A stretch of DNA of 64,000 nucleotides from Trametopsis cervina (Eukaryota > Basidiomycota > Agaricomycetes > Polyporales > Irpicaceae). The stretch covers positions 434,803-498,802 of the forward strand of contig MU278369.1 in assembly GCA_022385755.1 (NCBI GenBank). Reading direction: 5' to 3'. This document shows, piece after piece, positions 49,535-60,773 of this stretch. The notes beneath the pieces are model-generated. The model ran no database searches and was not told the origin of the DNA. It saw only the letters and a list, made by a program, of their open reading frames with translations. Position 1 is the first letter of the stretch. Each line of letters opens with the position of its first letter. The position numbers and the translations under genes are program-made.

Positions 49535-49631
49535 CGTGTTCGTTCGGTGTGTTTGTGCTATGTGTCCTGTTGTGCTGTTGAGAGGAGATGGGGTGGTTGT
49601 GTTTCTGGTGGGTTGAGAGAGACGGGGGTGG

Positions 49632-49640
49632 TTTAATATA
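49632..49640 (-). promoter_or_regulatory. Probable TATA element of epoxide hydrolase B
   Basis: The minus strand reads TATATTAAA, 98 bases before the ATG at 49534, matching the placement in paralogue A. Confidence 0.45.
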
Positions 49641-50818
49641 TGGATTTTGTGGTACGGGCGATGGTTCCGAGAAGTTCGACGGGGGAACCGAGAATGGTAT
49701 GGCACACCCAATGAGAGACTCACAGGTGCGTGTGATTGGCTTTGAGGTGACGATGGTCGGCGTCCTGTTTGCAAAAAAACAAACCGTGCTCAGGCAGTAG
49801 ATTGCTGCCATAGGATAGCGCGATTTCCACCACGGGCCGTGGTTGCGTGCGGTCGAGGCCGCCCTGTGCGCGCGCCGTCGGGGCAACAACTCGCCAGTGT
49901 GCAATGCGTTCGATGGTGCTGCTGCGTTTGTTGCGGCCATTGCGCGCGAGGGGCGGCGGCGGCGGCGACTGTGTCAGCGGCGGCGGGGAATACGCGACTC
50001 GACGTGCGATGCTGCAGTGGCCAATGTTCTCACGACAAACTAGCGTGCGAGAACGATCTGCATGTCTGCCTTCCGAACACCATCGAACGTCTGGCTCGAG
50101 ACTACCATACTGAGGATCGCAGTGTCATGTCCCGGCAACATATCGAACATGACAGAACATGCATGCTGTCACGGTCTCTTGAAGTCACGATCGTGCTCGA
50201 TATGGTGGCGGTGGCGTGGTCTGTGCCTGCAGTGGAGGTTAGAACACGTCACTGATGATGTCTGCTCACTTGCCATACGGGGATCCAAGACGATGTGACT
50301 GTCCTCCGAACGCCACAAACGACGCCACGAGGCAAACTCATGCCTATACACGGTTGGGCGCTCAAGAGGTTATCTCCTGCGCTCTCACTACACATCGAGG
50401 CTCACATCTCAGCAACAACGCTACACGTAAATAGCGTAAACTCTCTCCTGAAATCTTATGTTGTGAGTTTGCTCATGGAGCGCAGGTGTCCCTATACGGA
50501 CGGGACGCGCTGGCTTCGTCAGCACCGAGTTGCTCAACGGGGAAAACATATACGTGCGCTCCAGCATCTGTACAGTGCCGTAGGGTCACGCACTCGAGCT
50601 TCCCGCTGCCCGTGTGCTTCGATGCAATGCCCTCACTCCACTTCCTTCGTGCGATCTCCGCCCCCGTCAATGCTTCCCTTTCCTGCTCCCCCTTCCGCCG
50701 CCTTGTGGCGCATGTTCTTTCTATTACAGACTTCTCAGCCGCCCCTTCGAGCGACTGATAACGACGAGCGGCGGCGCACAATAAGGTTAGGCGACCAGGT
50801 CCCGGGCTGTGGAAGCCA
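49641..50818. other. Upstream region of epoxide hydrolase B, no supported gene
   Basis: Includes a GGC-rich trinucleotide stretch near 49945-49988. Overlapping frames only. Confidence 0.4.
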
Positions 50819-51900
50819 TGGTTAGCGTTCGTATCTACCTTTCTTCTTCGTCGTCACTCGGCGTCTGCAAGTTATCTGCGCTACTACTCTGTACGCTGAC
50901 TGTACTGCCCGATGAACATCACATCACTCCCAGGCAAGCAAATTCCTCGTATTCCACCGCGCACACGACGCTATTAGGCCCCGAAGTGAGAACAGTCACA
51001 ATTGAGTTCGTACGTACCATCGTTCTTCATCACCGGCCAAGGCTCTTACTGTACACCTGCCTCAGTTACCAGCTTTGCAAGATGTCCATGACACCGTTGA
51101 GACCAAGTTGATTTCATTCCAAGTAAAGCTTCTCCTATGGTGCGCGCGACGCCACCAGGTCCCGGAGTGCAAATAATTACGGCTAGCGTCCGGCGAATGG
51201 TCTGTGCTACCGCTGACTATGTGTTTGCCCATAGGTCCATCGAGACCCACCTGCCGGCCATTTCATCTCAACACCCTGCAGAACTTCTCCTTCCATGAGC
51301 ACGAGACGACCAGATCTTGAATCGCGAGCAGGGTTCTTCCTGTACGTACCGGTCTTTTTGTTCACTTGGCAACAAATTATCTCCGCCACCATTTTAAGCG
51401 ATGACTGTACACCCGTCTGTACAACACCTATCACACCACGCAGACCCACCTGCCGGCAGCAAAACTCACTTCAATTCCATTCCAAGACCTCGCAAACCTT
51501 CTCCGTGTCCACGACACCACCAACTCACGGCCAGCAAATAGCCACCGTTAACGTTCGTGCTCGTACACACCCTCTTCTTTATCACCCGCATCTTCAAATT
51601 ATCTGCGTTCCCGCTGACTGTGCACTCGCTCAACGCCCATCGCTCTCCTTCCTGACAAACAATTCTCGTCGTACCGTACGACCACTCTTCGCAGAGCCGC
51701 TCCTCCTCCCGCGTGCACGAGCCGAACTGCAAACGGCTGTGGTAAGCGTTCGCACTTACCTGTTTCTTATTCATCACCGGCGAATACTCTGCGCTGCCGC
51801 TGACCGTGCATTCACCCTTGACATCGTCAACGCCCATTTCCCGATAAACAATCTCATATCATCGAACGAACCTGCAGAGCTTCCACGCACGCGTCTTCTA
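50819..51900 (+). repeat. Diverged tandem repeat, about six units of 150-215 bases
   Basis: A gttagcgttcgtacttacc-like element recurs at about 50820, 51006, 51181, 51330, 51547 and 51742, followed by cttcatcaccggc-like sequence and then a gctgactgtgca-like element at about 50894, 51048, 51212, 51400, 51613 and 51799. Units are strongly diverged; some have lost one element. The array leaves open frames on the plus strand (219 codons at 51295-51954) but the repeat, not a protein family, explains them. Confidence 0.65.
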
Positions 51901-54234
51901 GTTTCGTACCCAGACGTTCGACCGTATCATGCAGGTGTCTCCTCCGTGTTTTGAACCGTGCATGCTATTCACAGCCTGCAGAAACCAGACCTCACTATTT
52001 CTGTCCCTACAAGCGGCCCGTGAAAGACCCACGGAGGAAGCTCAGCAGCTGCTCGCATACTCGGACCCCGAAATTCACGGGATAGTAAGTGTCGAACATC
52101 TTGTCCTACCCAGTGGGCTGACCGTCTTGCATAACAGGCTACAATGTCCCGTCCGAACCTCCACTACGTGATGATAGGTCGTCCGAGGAGATATCTTAAT
52201 GCCAACGGAATCGAGCTGACTGACTGGGCACCAGATTTTGTCCAGGTAGACATCCTCCGCGCAGAAGCGTACTGTGAGGCCTGTTGGACACCCCGCAGAA
52301 GCACCCGACGCTGGCACTAGTCCTACTGCGCGCGTTCTCTTCTCTTCTCGACCCAAAACCCGCCCACGCCCTTCATCGGGGTAGTGCCCAAGGTGACGAC
52401 ATCCCTCCCTAGTCATCGAATGCGGACTCACTCATTTACTTAGGGCACGCATGTAGAGTTATGGTAGGAGATGCTCATAGACGCGCTATACATCGCTACT
52501 AAGTCCACCAGCAGGCGACTATGGGACATGATGTCCGCAAGGCTCTCTCTTTTCCTCTCGGCCAGTCATGATTCGCAACACGCACGAATCCTGGCCGGCT
52601 GCGAGGAGGGAAGACGTTCAGCGCGCGCGCCACGTCCAGCAGATCTGGCACATCATGCTGCAGCAGCGACTCGTGGCGACACATCCGCCGTCACCGCCTG
52701 ACCGCCGAACGCACGTGCACGTCTCGTTGTTGTGTCCGTGCTGCGAGGATCGAGCGTGCGTTTGGGTATGCATGCGCACATGTCTTTGGCTCGTGTCTCT
52801 GTCTTATTTCGAACAAGCGGACTAACGGCACCTGTTCGCACCCACGCACCTCGGTATTCATATGCTTTGGTGAAGTTCGTGTTTCTATATGGTGCCTAGA
52901 GTGTGCATACCCGTCGTCTCCGATCGTCTTAGCGTACCAACGCGCCCATCAAGCAATGTGTGTAGGACGGATACCTCACGGTGCGAGCGTGACTGCCAGG
53001 TCGCGACTCGAGGAGAAGGGTTGTCTATACCTCCGTTGTTGATCCTACCATCATACACATGATACTACCTACGACAGCTTCAGCTGTAGCTGCGCACGCT
53101 CAAGCTTGGCTACAAAACATCGTCACCGTATACTGTACGCCCGTCTCGTCAGGCAGCGTTGCTCTGACGATGGCTTTCGCCAGAGCGTGGTTGTCCATGG
53201 TATAGCCAGATGTACCTTTCGCTGCTGTGTGGTCACAAGACGGAAGAGACTCGACCAGGGGCCCGGTGCGCAGCTGGCTCGACACGCCGCCGTGACCGCA
53301 CTCCAGGCCTCCCGCCGACCCGCATGACTCTTCCTGCCAGCGAGTACCGCCGGTCGATGCGCCAACGGTGTTCGCAGTGGTGCCAACGATACGTATGTAG
53401 AACGTACGGGGGGAGGACCGTGCGCAATGATAGACAAGTAGGGTCCAAGGTGCCCAGTAAGTGCTGTACTGAGTAGTATGGTGCAGTGGTCACGGTGCAC
53501 ACCAGCATGCCATCCCCATCGCGTCTGTGGCACCATGTAAATACACTGCACGCGGATCCGTGCCACTGCAATCAATGAATATCGAAACGCTTGACGCGAG
53601 TGCCTGGTAGATCTGTGCCTCGTAATTGCATTGTAACTGCATGTACTTGGCAAGGCACGCACTAGAACGACCAAGGGAGTTCCACTGAGAAGGCTAGCTA
53701 TCGATCGTGGCTGCGACAGACTCCACGCGGCCGATAAGTACGGCAAGGCACGCGCGCGGAGAAGGAAGCAAAAAAGACAAGTGTCATTTTTCAAAGTACA
53801 CGGAACCTACGTATGTAGCAGCACACGCGAAAAAGAAACAGGGGTTAGAGTCAAAGGCCCGACCGCCGCCCAGGAATGAACACGCGAGAGGAAAGCATAT
53901 ATTACGGTATAGGATATGAGATAAGGGGAGGAAGCACAGGCGCACATACACACACATGCACACACTTGCGGTTTCGGGCCCTCGTTGCGCAGAGCGAATA
54001 GATGCGCACCGAGCACTCGGCGCAAGGAGCGGAACCAGATAAATAGGAAGAAAGACTGGGATAGGGGGTGTATGGCGGTGTGCGGGTCCAGGAGTGATGA
54101 TACAGAAAACAGGAGATAGAATCGGCGGGAGGTCGGTGTGTGCTGAAGGGTTCGTACAGAAGAAGAAAACCGAGGAAGGGAAATAATGAAGAAGGTCGTG
54201 CGTGCCGTCAAGGGGAAGTCGCACACGCCTATAC
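51901..54234. other. 2.3 kb without a supported gene
   Basis: Short frames on both strands; the long pyrimidine-rich minus-strand frame near 53.8-54.25 kb probably reflects the 3' untranslated region of the adjacent membrane-protein gene. No RNA gene or transposon domain recognised. Confidence 0.4.
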
Positions 54235-56082
54235 TTACTCGTTTGCAACCTGGAAAAAAGAGTGAGAAAGAGGTTAGCAACATCGGCGTGGTCCAGTCTG
54301 AGCGGAACGCACCCTCAATACCCGTCTGCCACTGCCGTACCCATAGTCCTCATCATCCCTCAGACTCTCATTATCATCTTCTCCGTGATGGTGCTGCGAC
54401 TCATGGTGTTGATCATCATCGCCCTCAGAACGATCACTGTCCTCCGGTGAGAATCTGTTGCTGGTCGGCGATGCGCTGGTATAAGCCGCGTACGGATCCT
54501 CTCCCGTCGTTGCCGTCGAGACAGGTCTCGGTTGATGCAGCGGAGCCGCGTACGCTTGATGTGGCTGGGGTATCGGCTGCGGGGCAGGCGGGTACTGGCT
54601 GTACTCATACGGGTTGTACGCCGCCTCACCGTGGTCAGACGAACTACCCAGTGTCCCGAGAGTCTTCCCGCTCTTGCTCCGGTTCAGCACATTGCCCTGA
54701 TGTCTCGCAGTCGTCACAGCACCGACACCTACAGCACCCAATCCTGCTGCTTCCGCCAAACCCGCTTCTGCGCCTTCGCTGGATCCCATACGGTACGGCT
54801 GCGGATGGGGCATCGGAGGGCTGGGGTATATCCCGCCCACGCCGATAGTGGGGTCGGTGAACGGGTCTGCAACGGGCATAGCAGGGACGGACGAGGTCGG
54901 CGGACCCGCGAAAGCGTTGTACGGCGCCGTCGTGCTCCTCGAGCGGTTTAAGCCCGCAGCGCCGACACCCGCCGAATTGTACAAAGGAGCCCCGTAGGCC
55001 GCAGGCGCAGGAAGTTCGGCCATGTTGTAGCTCTCGAAAGCGGCACCGCTAGGCTTTACAGGCTGCTGGTTGTACGTGCCGTGCGTCTGATCCGTGTAAA
55101 CGCTGCGGTTGCCGTACCCGTATTCTTCGTCGAAGTCATGGAAGTCGGGCGGGGAGGCGTGTGCTGCTGCTGCCGCTTCACGAGCCGCTTCGGCGACATC
55201 CTTGTCGAACTTGCGGGCCCGTCGACGACGAACGGCGTTCGTGAGAAGGGCAATGAAAAGAGCTAGGGCTACGAGGCCTACGACAGTGAATACGCCCGCC
55301 ACTGCGCCATGGTTTGCAAAGAAGCTACGGACGTGTAAAAATCAGTATAGTATTCTACAGCGTCGCAACCACGTCTTGAAATAGATATATCTTCGCTTGA
55401 AAGATCGTCGAGGGATGACCACGCGCCAGGCGCTTGTATGACCTGTCACATGGAAAGCCCCCGGCAGCAGTCGAGCGGAGAGCCGTGGAAAAGGTGCGCA
55501 GGGAGAAGAGGAGCCAAAGTGGGATGGACACTCACCCTTTGCTGGCGGCATTGTTCTGGGTTGCAACCGTGCTACCGCTCCCTCCGGTAGGAATAATCAG
55601 ACTGGTTGAGGTGACAGTGATGACCTCTCCGTCCGATTGAGTGGACGGAAAAGCAATTCCAGATAGAGTCGGTGTGGGAGAGAATGAGCTCGAGCTCGAG
55701 CTTAGACTTGAACTGGACGCAGACGAAGAGCTAGAGGAATCTGACGCAGATGAAGAGCTAGAAGACAAATCAGAGAAGCTGCTTGATGAGCTGGAACTAT
55801 CAGAGCTAGGTGAGCTGGACGACGACGACAAAGTGGGGCCAGCCGGCGGGATAGAGGTATCCGAAGCAGAGGTGCTGAGTGTTGTAGCACTACTCGAACT
55901 GGTCGAGTCCGAGAGGGTAGGAGTACTTGGAGGGCTGGATGAGACGGCGATTGTCAGAAAAAGCTAGGACGAGTAGCATTTCAATGACTTACGGGAAGAT
56001 GGGAGTAAATGCTAGAATTGTGCTGCATTAGTAGCCAAGAATAAAAAAACATTGGAAGAGGCGTACGCGGGAGACCTGCCAT
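54235..56082 (-). CDS. Ser-rich single-pass membrane protein
   Basis: Probable cell-surface protein with a mucin-like ectodomain; such proteins can act as wall-stress sensors, but no function is assigned. Exons 56082-55993, 55963-55536, 55324-54313 and 54249-54235 give 514 residues. Residues 38-150 are Ser/Thr-rich with long Ser runs. One membrane helix spans about 181-203 (VAGVFTVVGLVALALFIALL) followed by the stop-transfer patch RRRRARKFDKD. The cytoplasmic part of about 310 residues is rich in Pro, Tyr, Gly and His, with an acidic stretch near the end. The last exon codes only VANE and the stop, giving the ending GRRVLRVANE. The N-terminus is the weakest part: the start used keeps the frame open through two introns and contains hydrophobic pieces, but another Ser/Thr-rich frame lies just upstream (about 56060-56237) and could be part of the true first exon. 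Confidence 0.75.
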
Positions 56083-56786
56083 GGCCGCTTGTGCAATAAG
56101 TTAGACAAAAAGTTACGAGGGTCGAGCAGGGAGCATGAACGAGCGTGAGACGAGTGTAGGGAGGGACTCGTTGCAGTTGACAGTGAGGCTGTCGAGGGAG
56201 AGCGTGAGCTGGTCGACACGGTCGTCGTTGAAGACAAGAGACATCAAAGCTGGAGAAACTAAATGATACCTGTAGCGAAGTCTGTGTCATCTGATCAGTG
56301 CAATGATCGCGTCAGAGCATTGACAAATCACATGACGGGTCAGAAAAAGCAGTTTTATCTTATGCAGCGGGGAGAAAAGGCGAGTGCTGTCCACCGTCGT
56401 GTCCGCTCGCTGTGTTCCCCTTTTCTCTCTCTCGTGTTCGACGCAGCCGTATTTTTATGATTTCAAAGTGAAAACCACCGATTTCGCCACATATTGCGTT
56501 AGAGACGCTGCCCGGTGCGGTCGAGGAGTCGATATGGTCGGCTAATATGAGCGGCCAAGAAGCAGCATGCTTTGCGATAGCAGAGCACATGAAGCCGTGT
56601 TCGAGACTGACCATGGGGCACCGTAGCACGTTGGTATGTCAAATGCGCTTCATTGGTCGCGCGTTGTGACTCGCATCGATAGAGGCAACGGAAACTCACA
56701 CATTTAGGCTTTAGCCCGCTCGAGCTGTCCTTCCGAGCCCCTCTCACCTTCAGCCCTCGTCCCTCAACCTCACATCGCCCACAGCT
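56083..56786. promoter_or_regulatory. Divergent intergenic region
   Basis: Separates the outward-facing membrane-protein and glucosamine-6-phosphate isomerase genes (704 bases). Part may be an extra 5' exon of the membrane protein. No specific control sites claimed. Confidence 0.45.
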
Positions 56787-57970
56787 ATGCGTGAGCAACC
56801 TGCAGCAATCGCTCATTGTTCCACCTTCAATCGTCTCCTTCTTTAGGTCTTATCATCCGCGACCATGCCGCCAACGTAGGAGAGTACATCGGAAACTACA
56901 TCGCGAAACGGTACGTTATCCGACTGCTCTCAACCGTCGGCATAGCCTTTCTCTAATGCGAACGCAGCATCAACGACTTCAAACCGACCGCCGAACGGCC
57001 ATTCGTCCTCGGACTGCCCACCGGATCGTCGCCCATCCCGACATACAAGCACCTCATCTCGCTAGTCAAGGCCGGTAAACTCTCGTAAGTCCTCCTGCTC
57101 GTCCCTATCTACGCCACATCGTTCACACGCGCGGACAGATTCAAACATGTCGTCACCTTCAACATGGATGAGTATGTCAACCTTCCCCTGGACCACCCCG
57201 AGTCCTACCACACCTTCATGTTCCGCGAGTTCTTTTCCCATGTCGACATCCCGCCCTCGCAGGTTCACATCCTCAACGGCAACGCCAAGGACCTGATCTC
57301 GGAATGCAACGCCTACGAGGCAGCCATCAAGGCGCACGGTGGCATCGAGTTGTTCCTCGGCGGGATAGGCGAGGATGGCCACATCGCCTTCAACGAGCCC
57401 GGCTCGTCCCTGGCTTCCCGCACCCGCATCAAGACGCTTGCATACGACACCATCCTCGCGAATGCTCGATTCTTCGACGGAGACGTCGCCAAGGTTCCCA
57501 GAATGGCTCTTACCGTCGGTGTCGCTACCGTCCTCGACAGCAGGGAGGTCGTGGTTGTTGTCACTGGACAGAGGAAGGCTCTTGCACTTAGCCAAGCTAT
57601 TGGTGCGCTCTTCCTCGAGCTAGCTCATTGCTGCAGCTGCTAACCATGCTCGCAGAAAATGGCGTGAACCACTTAGTATGCCACCTCGCCGCTTCGTTCA
57701 CCATTTAAGCTGACACCGTTTAAAGTGGACACTGTCCGCCCTTCAACAGCACCCCTGGGCACTCATCGTAGCAGACGAGGACGCCACCGCGGGTACGTCT
57801 ATCTATCCACGCGCATATACGCAACCCGCTGACAACGAGCTACAGAATTGAAGGTAAAGACAGTGAAATACTTCAAGTCCATCGAGCGTGTACAGGATGA
57901 AGTAGAGGCTATGCATGCCAAGTTTAAGGACGACCCGTCGGAACCGACACAAGTTGGCAGCATGGAGTAA
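56787..57970 (+). CDS. NAG1: Glucosamine-6-phosphate isomerase/deaminase
   Basis: Converts glucosamine-6-phosphate to fructose-6-phosphate and ammonia, the last step in using GlcNAc from chitin. Exons 56787-56790, 56847-56910, 56968-57084, 57139-57602, 57656-57675, 57726-57792 and 57846-57970 give 286 residues, normal for the family. The first coding exon is just ATGC; splicing makes MRLIIRD, the standard N-terminus. Motifs: [13 protein letters not shown] (phosphate loop), FNMDEY with the catalytic Asp, [18 protein letters not shown] with the ring-opening His and acidic partner, [31 protein letters not shown], and [13 protein letters not shown]. The C-terminal tail past VKTVKYFK is the lid region plus a short extension. 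Cytosolic. In fungi NAG1 is often clustered with GlcNAc-6-P deacetylase and kinase; those are not next to it here. Confidence 0.96.
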
Positions 57971-58672
57971 AAAAAGGTTATCATTTCGGCTAGAGGTTTC
58001 GTCCCGATGATTTCTTATTATTGTATACTGTAAACGACACATTGATGTCCCCTACCCCTTCCGTGGTTCAATGGAGAATTTGATACATCCTCGTTGATTC
58101 GTCTTCTACAAAGTCATCATCGCGCCAAGGAGGTCACCCTCCCCTCTGCTACCTACACGCGCTCGCGTCATTGCTAAGTCGGGGAACCTCAGAGGAGAAA
58201 GCTAGCAGATGATCCGTGAGACTCTGTCGAGATAACTCTTGCGTCAAGACAGGGAGTTTTCCTGGCGCCGTGGCGAACGCCAATGGCGGTGCTCTACTGC
58301 GAAGCTAGATTAGCCTGAAAAGCCGTACACACAGCAATGTAGTTGCCGTCGGATTATATTACCGACTCTCCAGGGCGCAAGTGTGCAGCGAACTTGGAGG
58401 TGTCCTTGTCAAGAAGAACATACGGTAGTTTGACATACCGGTGTTTGTTCTCATGGCCCGTTCATCTTCCATGGGGATCAGAAGCGAAGTCCTGCTTACA
58501 CTTTCGTGTTGAACTACTGAGACATCTGGACCGACGACTACCCGTAAGCTTGAAGCCGTTAACCGTGAAACAGAGGTTTGGGGTAAGCCCCAGCTGAGCG
58601 CTCGACCATAAAACACGTGAAAAGGGACAGCACACAGCCGGAACTGAGAAGGTGATTATACATGGGTGCGTG
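57971..58672. other. Intergenic, upstream of the thiolase gene
   Basis: Contains the isomerase 3' flank and the thiolase promoter. No gene supported. Confidence 0.45.
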
Positions 58673-58680
58673 TATATAAG
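58673..58680 (+). promoter_or_regulatory. Probable TATA box of the thiolase gene
   Basis: TATATAAG lies 74 bases before the ATG at 58754 and is followed by a pyrimidine-rich stretch (ctctctccttcc), the usual layout of a strong fungal promoter. Confidence 0.6.
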
Positions 58681-58753
58681 CTCTCTCCTTCCTTGATCAT
58701 CCCACACATCCCCAACTCCCCACCCGTTTCCTTCCTCACGAACAAAATTAACA

Positions 58754-60243
58754 ATGGCCTCGATAACTCAACGTATCTCAGACTTTGCGTCTGGTTCTGG
58801 CAAGTCGAAAGTGTTGGCGAAGAACGATAACGATGTTGTTATTGTCGCAGCGGTGAGGTCTGCGATTACCAAGGTGCGTCGAGAGCTCGCTGTACGCTCG
58901 TGTTGTGTTTGACACTCCCCATAGGGCAAGAAGGGTGGCTTCAAGGACACGCTGCCAGACGAAATCCTAACTGGCGTTCTGCGCGCCGTCTACCAGAAAG
59001 CTGGCTTGGACCCCTCACTCGTTGAGGACGTCTCAGTCGGAACCACACTCCCCGTTGGAGGCGGGCAAGCCGCTGCACGGATGGCCGCCTTGACTGCTGG
59101 CCTTCCTATCACAAGCCCCGTCAACACCGTCAACAGGCAGTGCTCCTCGGGTCTCACAGCCGTCGCTCAGATTGCGAACGAAATCGCCGCAGGGCAGATC
59201 GACATTGGAATCGGTGCGTGTATATTTACATAGCAGTGATACGTCATGTGTAGACTCACGACGCTTCGATACAGGTGCTGGCGTGGAATCCATGACACAC
59301 GGCTATGGCTCGGGCCAGATGCCATACACCTTCTCTGAGAAGACACTAGCCTCCCAGGACGCTCAAGACTGCCTCATCCCCATGGGTATCACGTCTGAGA
59401 ACGTCGCCACTGATTTTGGCATCACGCGCGCTGCCCAGGACGAGTACGCCGCGAAGTCCTTCCAAAAAGCCGCAGCAGCGCAGAAGGCAGGCAAGTTCAA
59501 GGATGAGATTGTCCCTCTCACTGTCAAATGGGTCGACCCCAAGACCGAGAAGGAAAGCGAGATCGTCGTCGACGCTGACGATGGCATTCGTGACGGTGTC
59601 ACTGCCCAGTCTCTCGCAAAGCTCAAGCCGGCGTTCACTCCTACTGGCTCTACCCACGCAGGTTAGTGATGTATGCCGCTACCTGAAGTGACCCGGTCTG
59701 ATCGGTTCGCTTTTGCACACCTTTTTCGTAGGAAACGCATCGCAGGTCTCTGACGGCGCGTCCGCTGTGCTTCTCGCCCGTCGCTCAGTCGCTAAGCGTC
59801 TTGGTCTGCCCATCGTCGGCAAGTACGTTCAGTCAGTAGTCGTCGGCGTGCCGCCGCGCATCATGGGTATCGGTCCGGCGTACGCAATCCCTGCGCTCCT
59901 CGAGCGCAACAGCCTCACGAAGGAGGACGTTGACTTCTTCGAGATCAACGAGGCGTTTGCAAGCCAGGTCGTGTACAGTGCGTTGAAGATGGATATTCCG
60001 TTTGAGAAGATCAATATCAACGGTGGTGCCATCGCCATTGGGCACCCGCTCGGCAGCAGTAAGTGCCATTGTGCCCCTCGATGACCGCCGTACCTAACCA
60101 GGATGTTCCTCTTTGTAGCTGGTGCAAGGCAGATCGCTACCGGTCTAAACATCGCCAAGCAGACGGGTGGGAAGATCTTCGTCACGAGTATGTGTATCGG
60201 TACTGGTATGGGCATGGCCGCTCTCTTCGTCAATGAGCAGTAG
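58754..60243 (+). CDS. POT1: 3-ketoacyl-CoA thiolase, peroxisomal type
   Basis: Last step of fatty-acid beta-oxidation, cleaving 3-ketoacyl-CoA with CoA to acetyl-CoA and a shortened acyl-CoA. Exons 58754-58873, 58925-59213, 59275-59661, 59732-60058 and 60119-60243 give 415 residues. Motifs: VVIVAAVRSAITKGKKGGFK, the nucleophile Cys in NTVNRQCSSGL, GAGVESMTHG, INEAFASQ, GGAIAIGHPLGSSGARQ-type His loop (reading SSTGARQ after splicing), and the second active Cys in SMCIGTGMG. GGFKDT after the first strand and overall similarity favour the peroxisomal subgroup over acetoacetyl-CoA thiolase. The N-terminus MASITQRISDFASGSG has Arg-Ile but not the His/Gln-Leu half of a PTS2 signal, and the C-terminus NEQ is not a PTS1, so location is uncertain. 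Confidence 0.95.
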
Positions 60244-60773
60244 TTGGATTCCATTGTGTTTGTATATATGTATCTTAATGAATTGTCGATCCCCTGTGAC
60301 TGAAACACACATAATCGCGGGGTCGGTTGTACGCATTTTCAATCATACAGGTCACTTCGACCTGACAAGACAGCTCAAGTACTCGACATAGTTGCCACAT
60401 CTGACCATGTCGATTTGCCACCTGGACGGAGCAGGTCGCTCAGGACGTTGACCACGACGCAGGTCTGGCCAGGTAGGGATTTGACAGTTTGCTGATGTGA
60501 AAGGAGTTGTCAATTTTCGGTCCTGTTTTTGGCGACTTATTATCTGACGAGCCTCAGCTGGATGAGATGGCACAACCCAGTCACCAAGGGACCGCTGCAC
60601 ACTCTACAAGAGTTTCGACTGGACCATGTAATAATGTATCAGTTACAGCAAAAACGAAATACACTGCGTGGGGTCATTAACCGGTTAATGCGGCCCGGAA
60701 CTCTCACGAAGAAGCGCGCGGGTTATTGCAGTAACTTGAAAACTGCTCCAAAACAGTTTCTCACCGTGCTCTA
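60244..60773. other. Intergenic, no supported gene
   Basis: 530 bases between two genes on the same strand: thiolase 3' end and EBP2 promoter. Nothing else seen. Confidence 0.5.

Noticed and set aside
49016..49774. 252-codon minus-strand frame over epoxide hydrolase B exon 1
   Set aside because: It includes the true first exon but extends upstream of the ATG and downstream into the intron.
51295..51954. 219-codon plus-strand frame
   Set aside because: It lies in a diverged tandem array, starts and ends without splice or family support, and the repeat units do not keep a common frame.
53123..53794. 223-codon minus-strand frame
   Set aside because: No motif, no similarity to known families and no flanking exons; consistent with chance in GC-balanced sequence.
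56012..56290. Extra first exon of the Ser-rich membrane protein in a Ser/Thr-rich frame
   Set aside because: The frame looks plausible in composition, but I found no donor and acceptor pair that joins it in phase to the next exon without a stop; kept only as a caveat.
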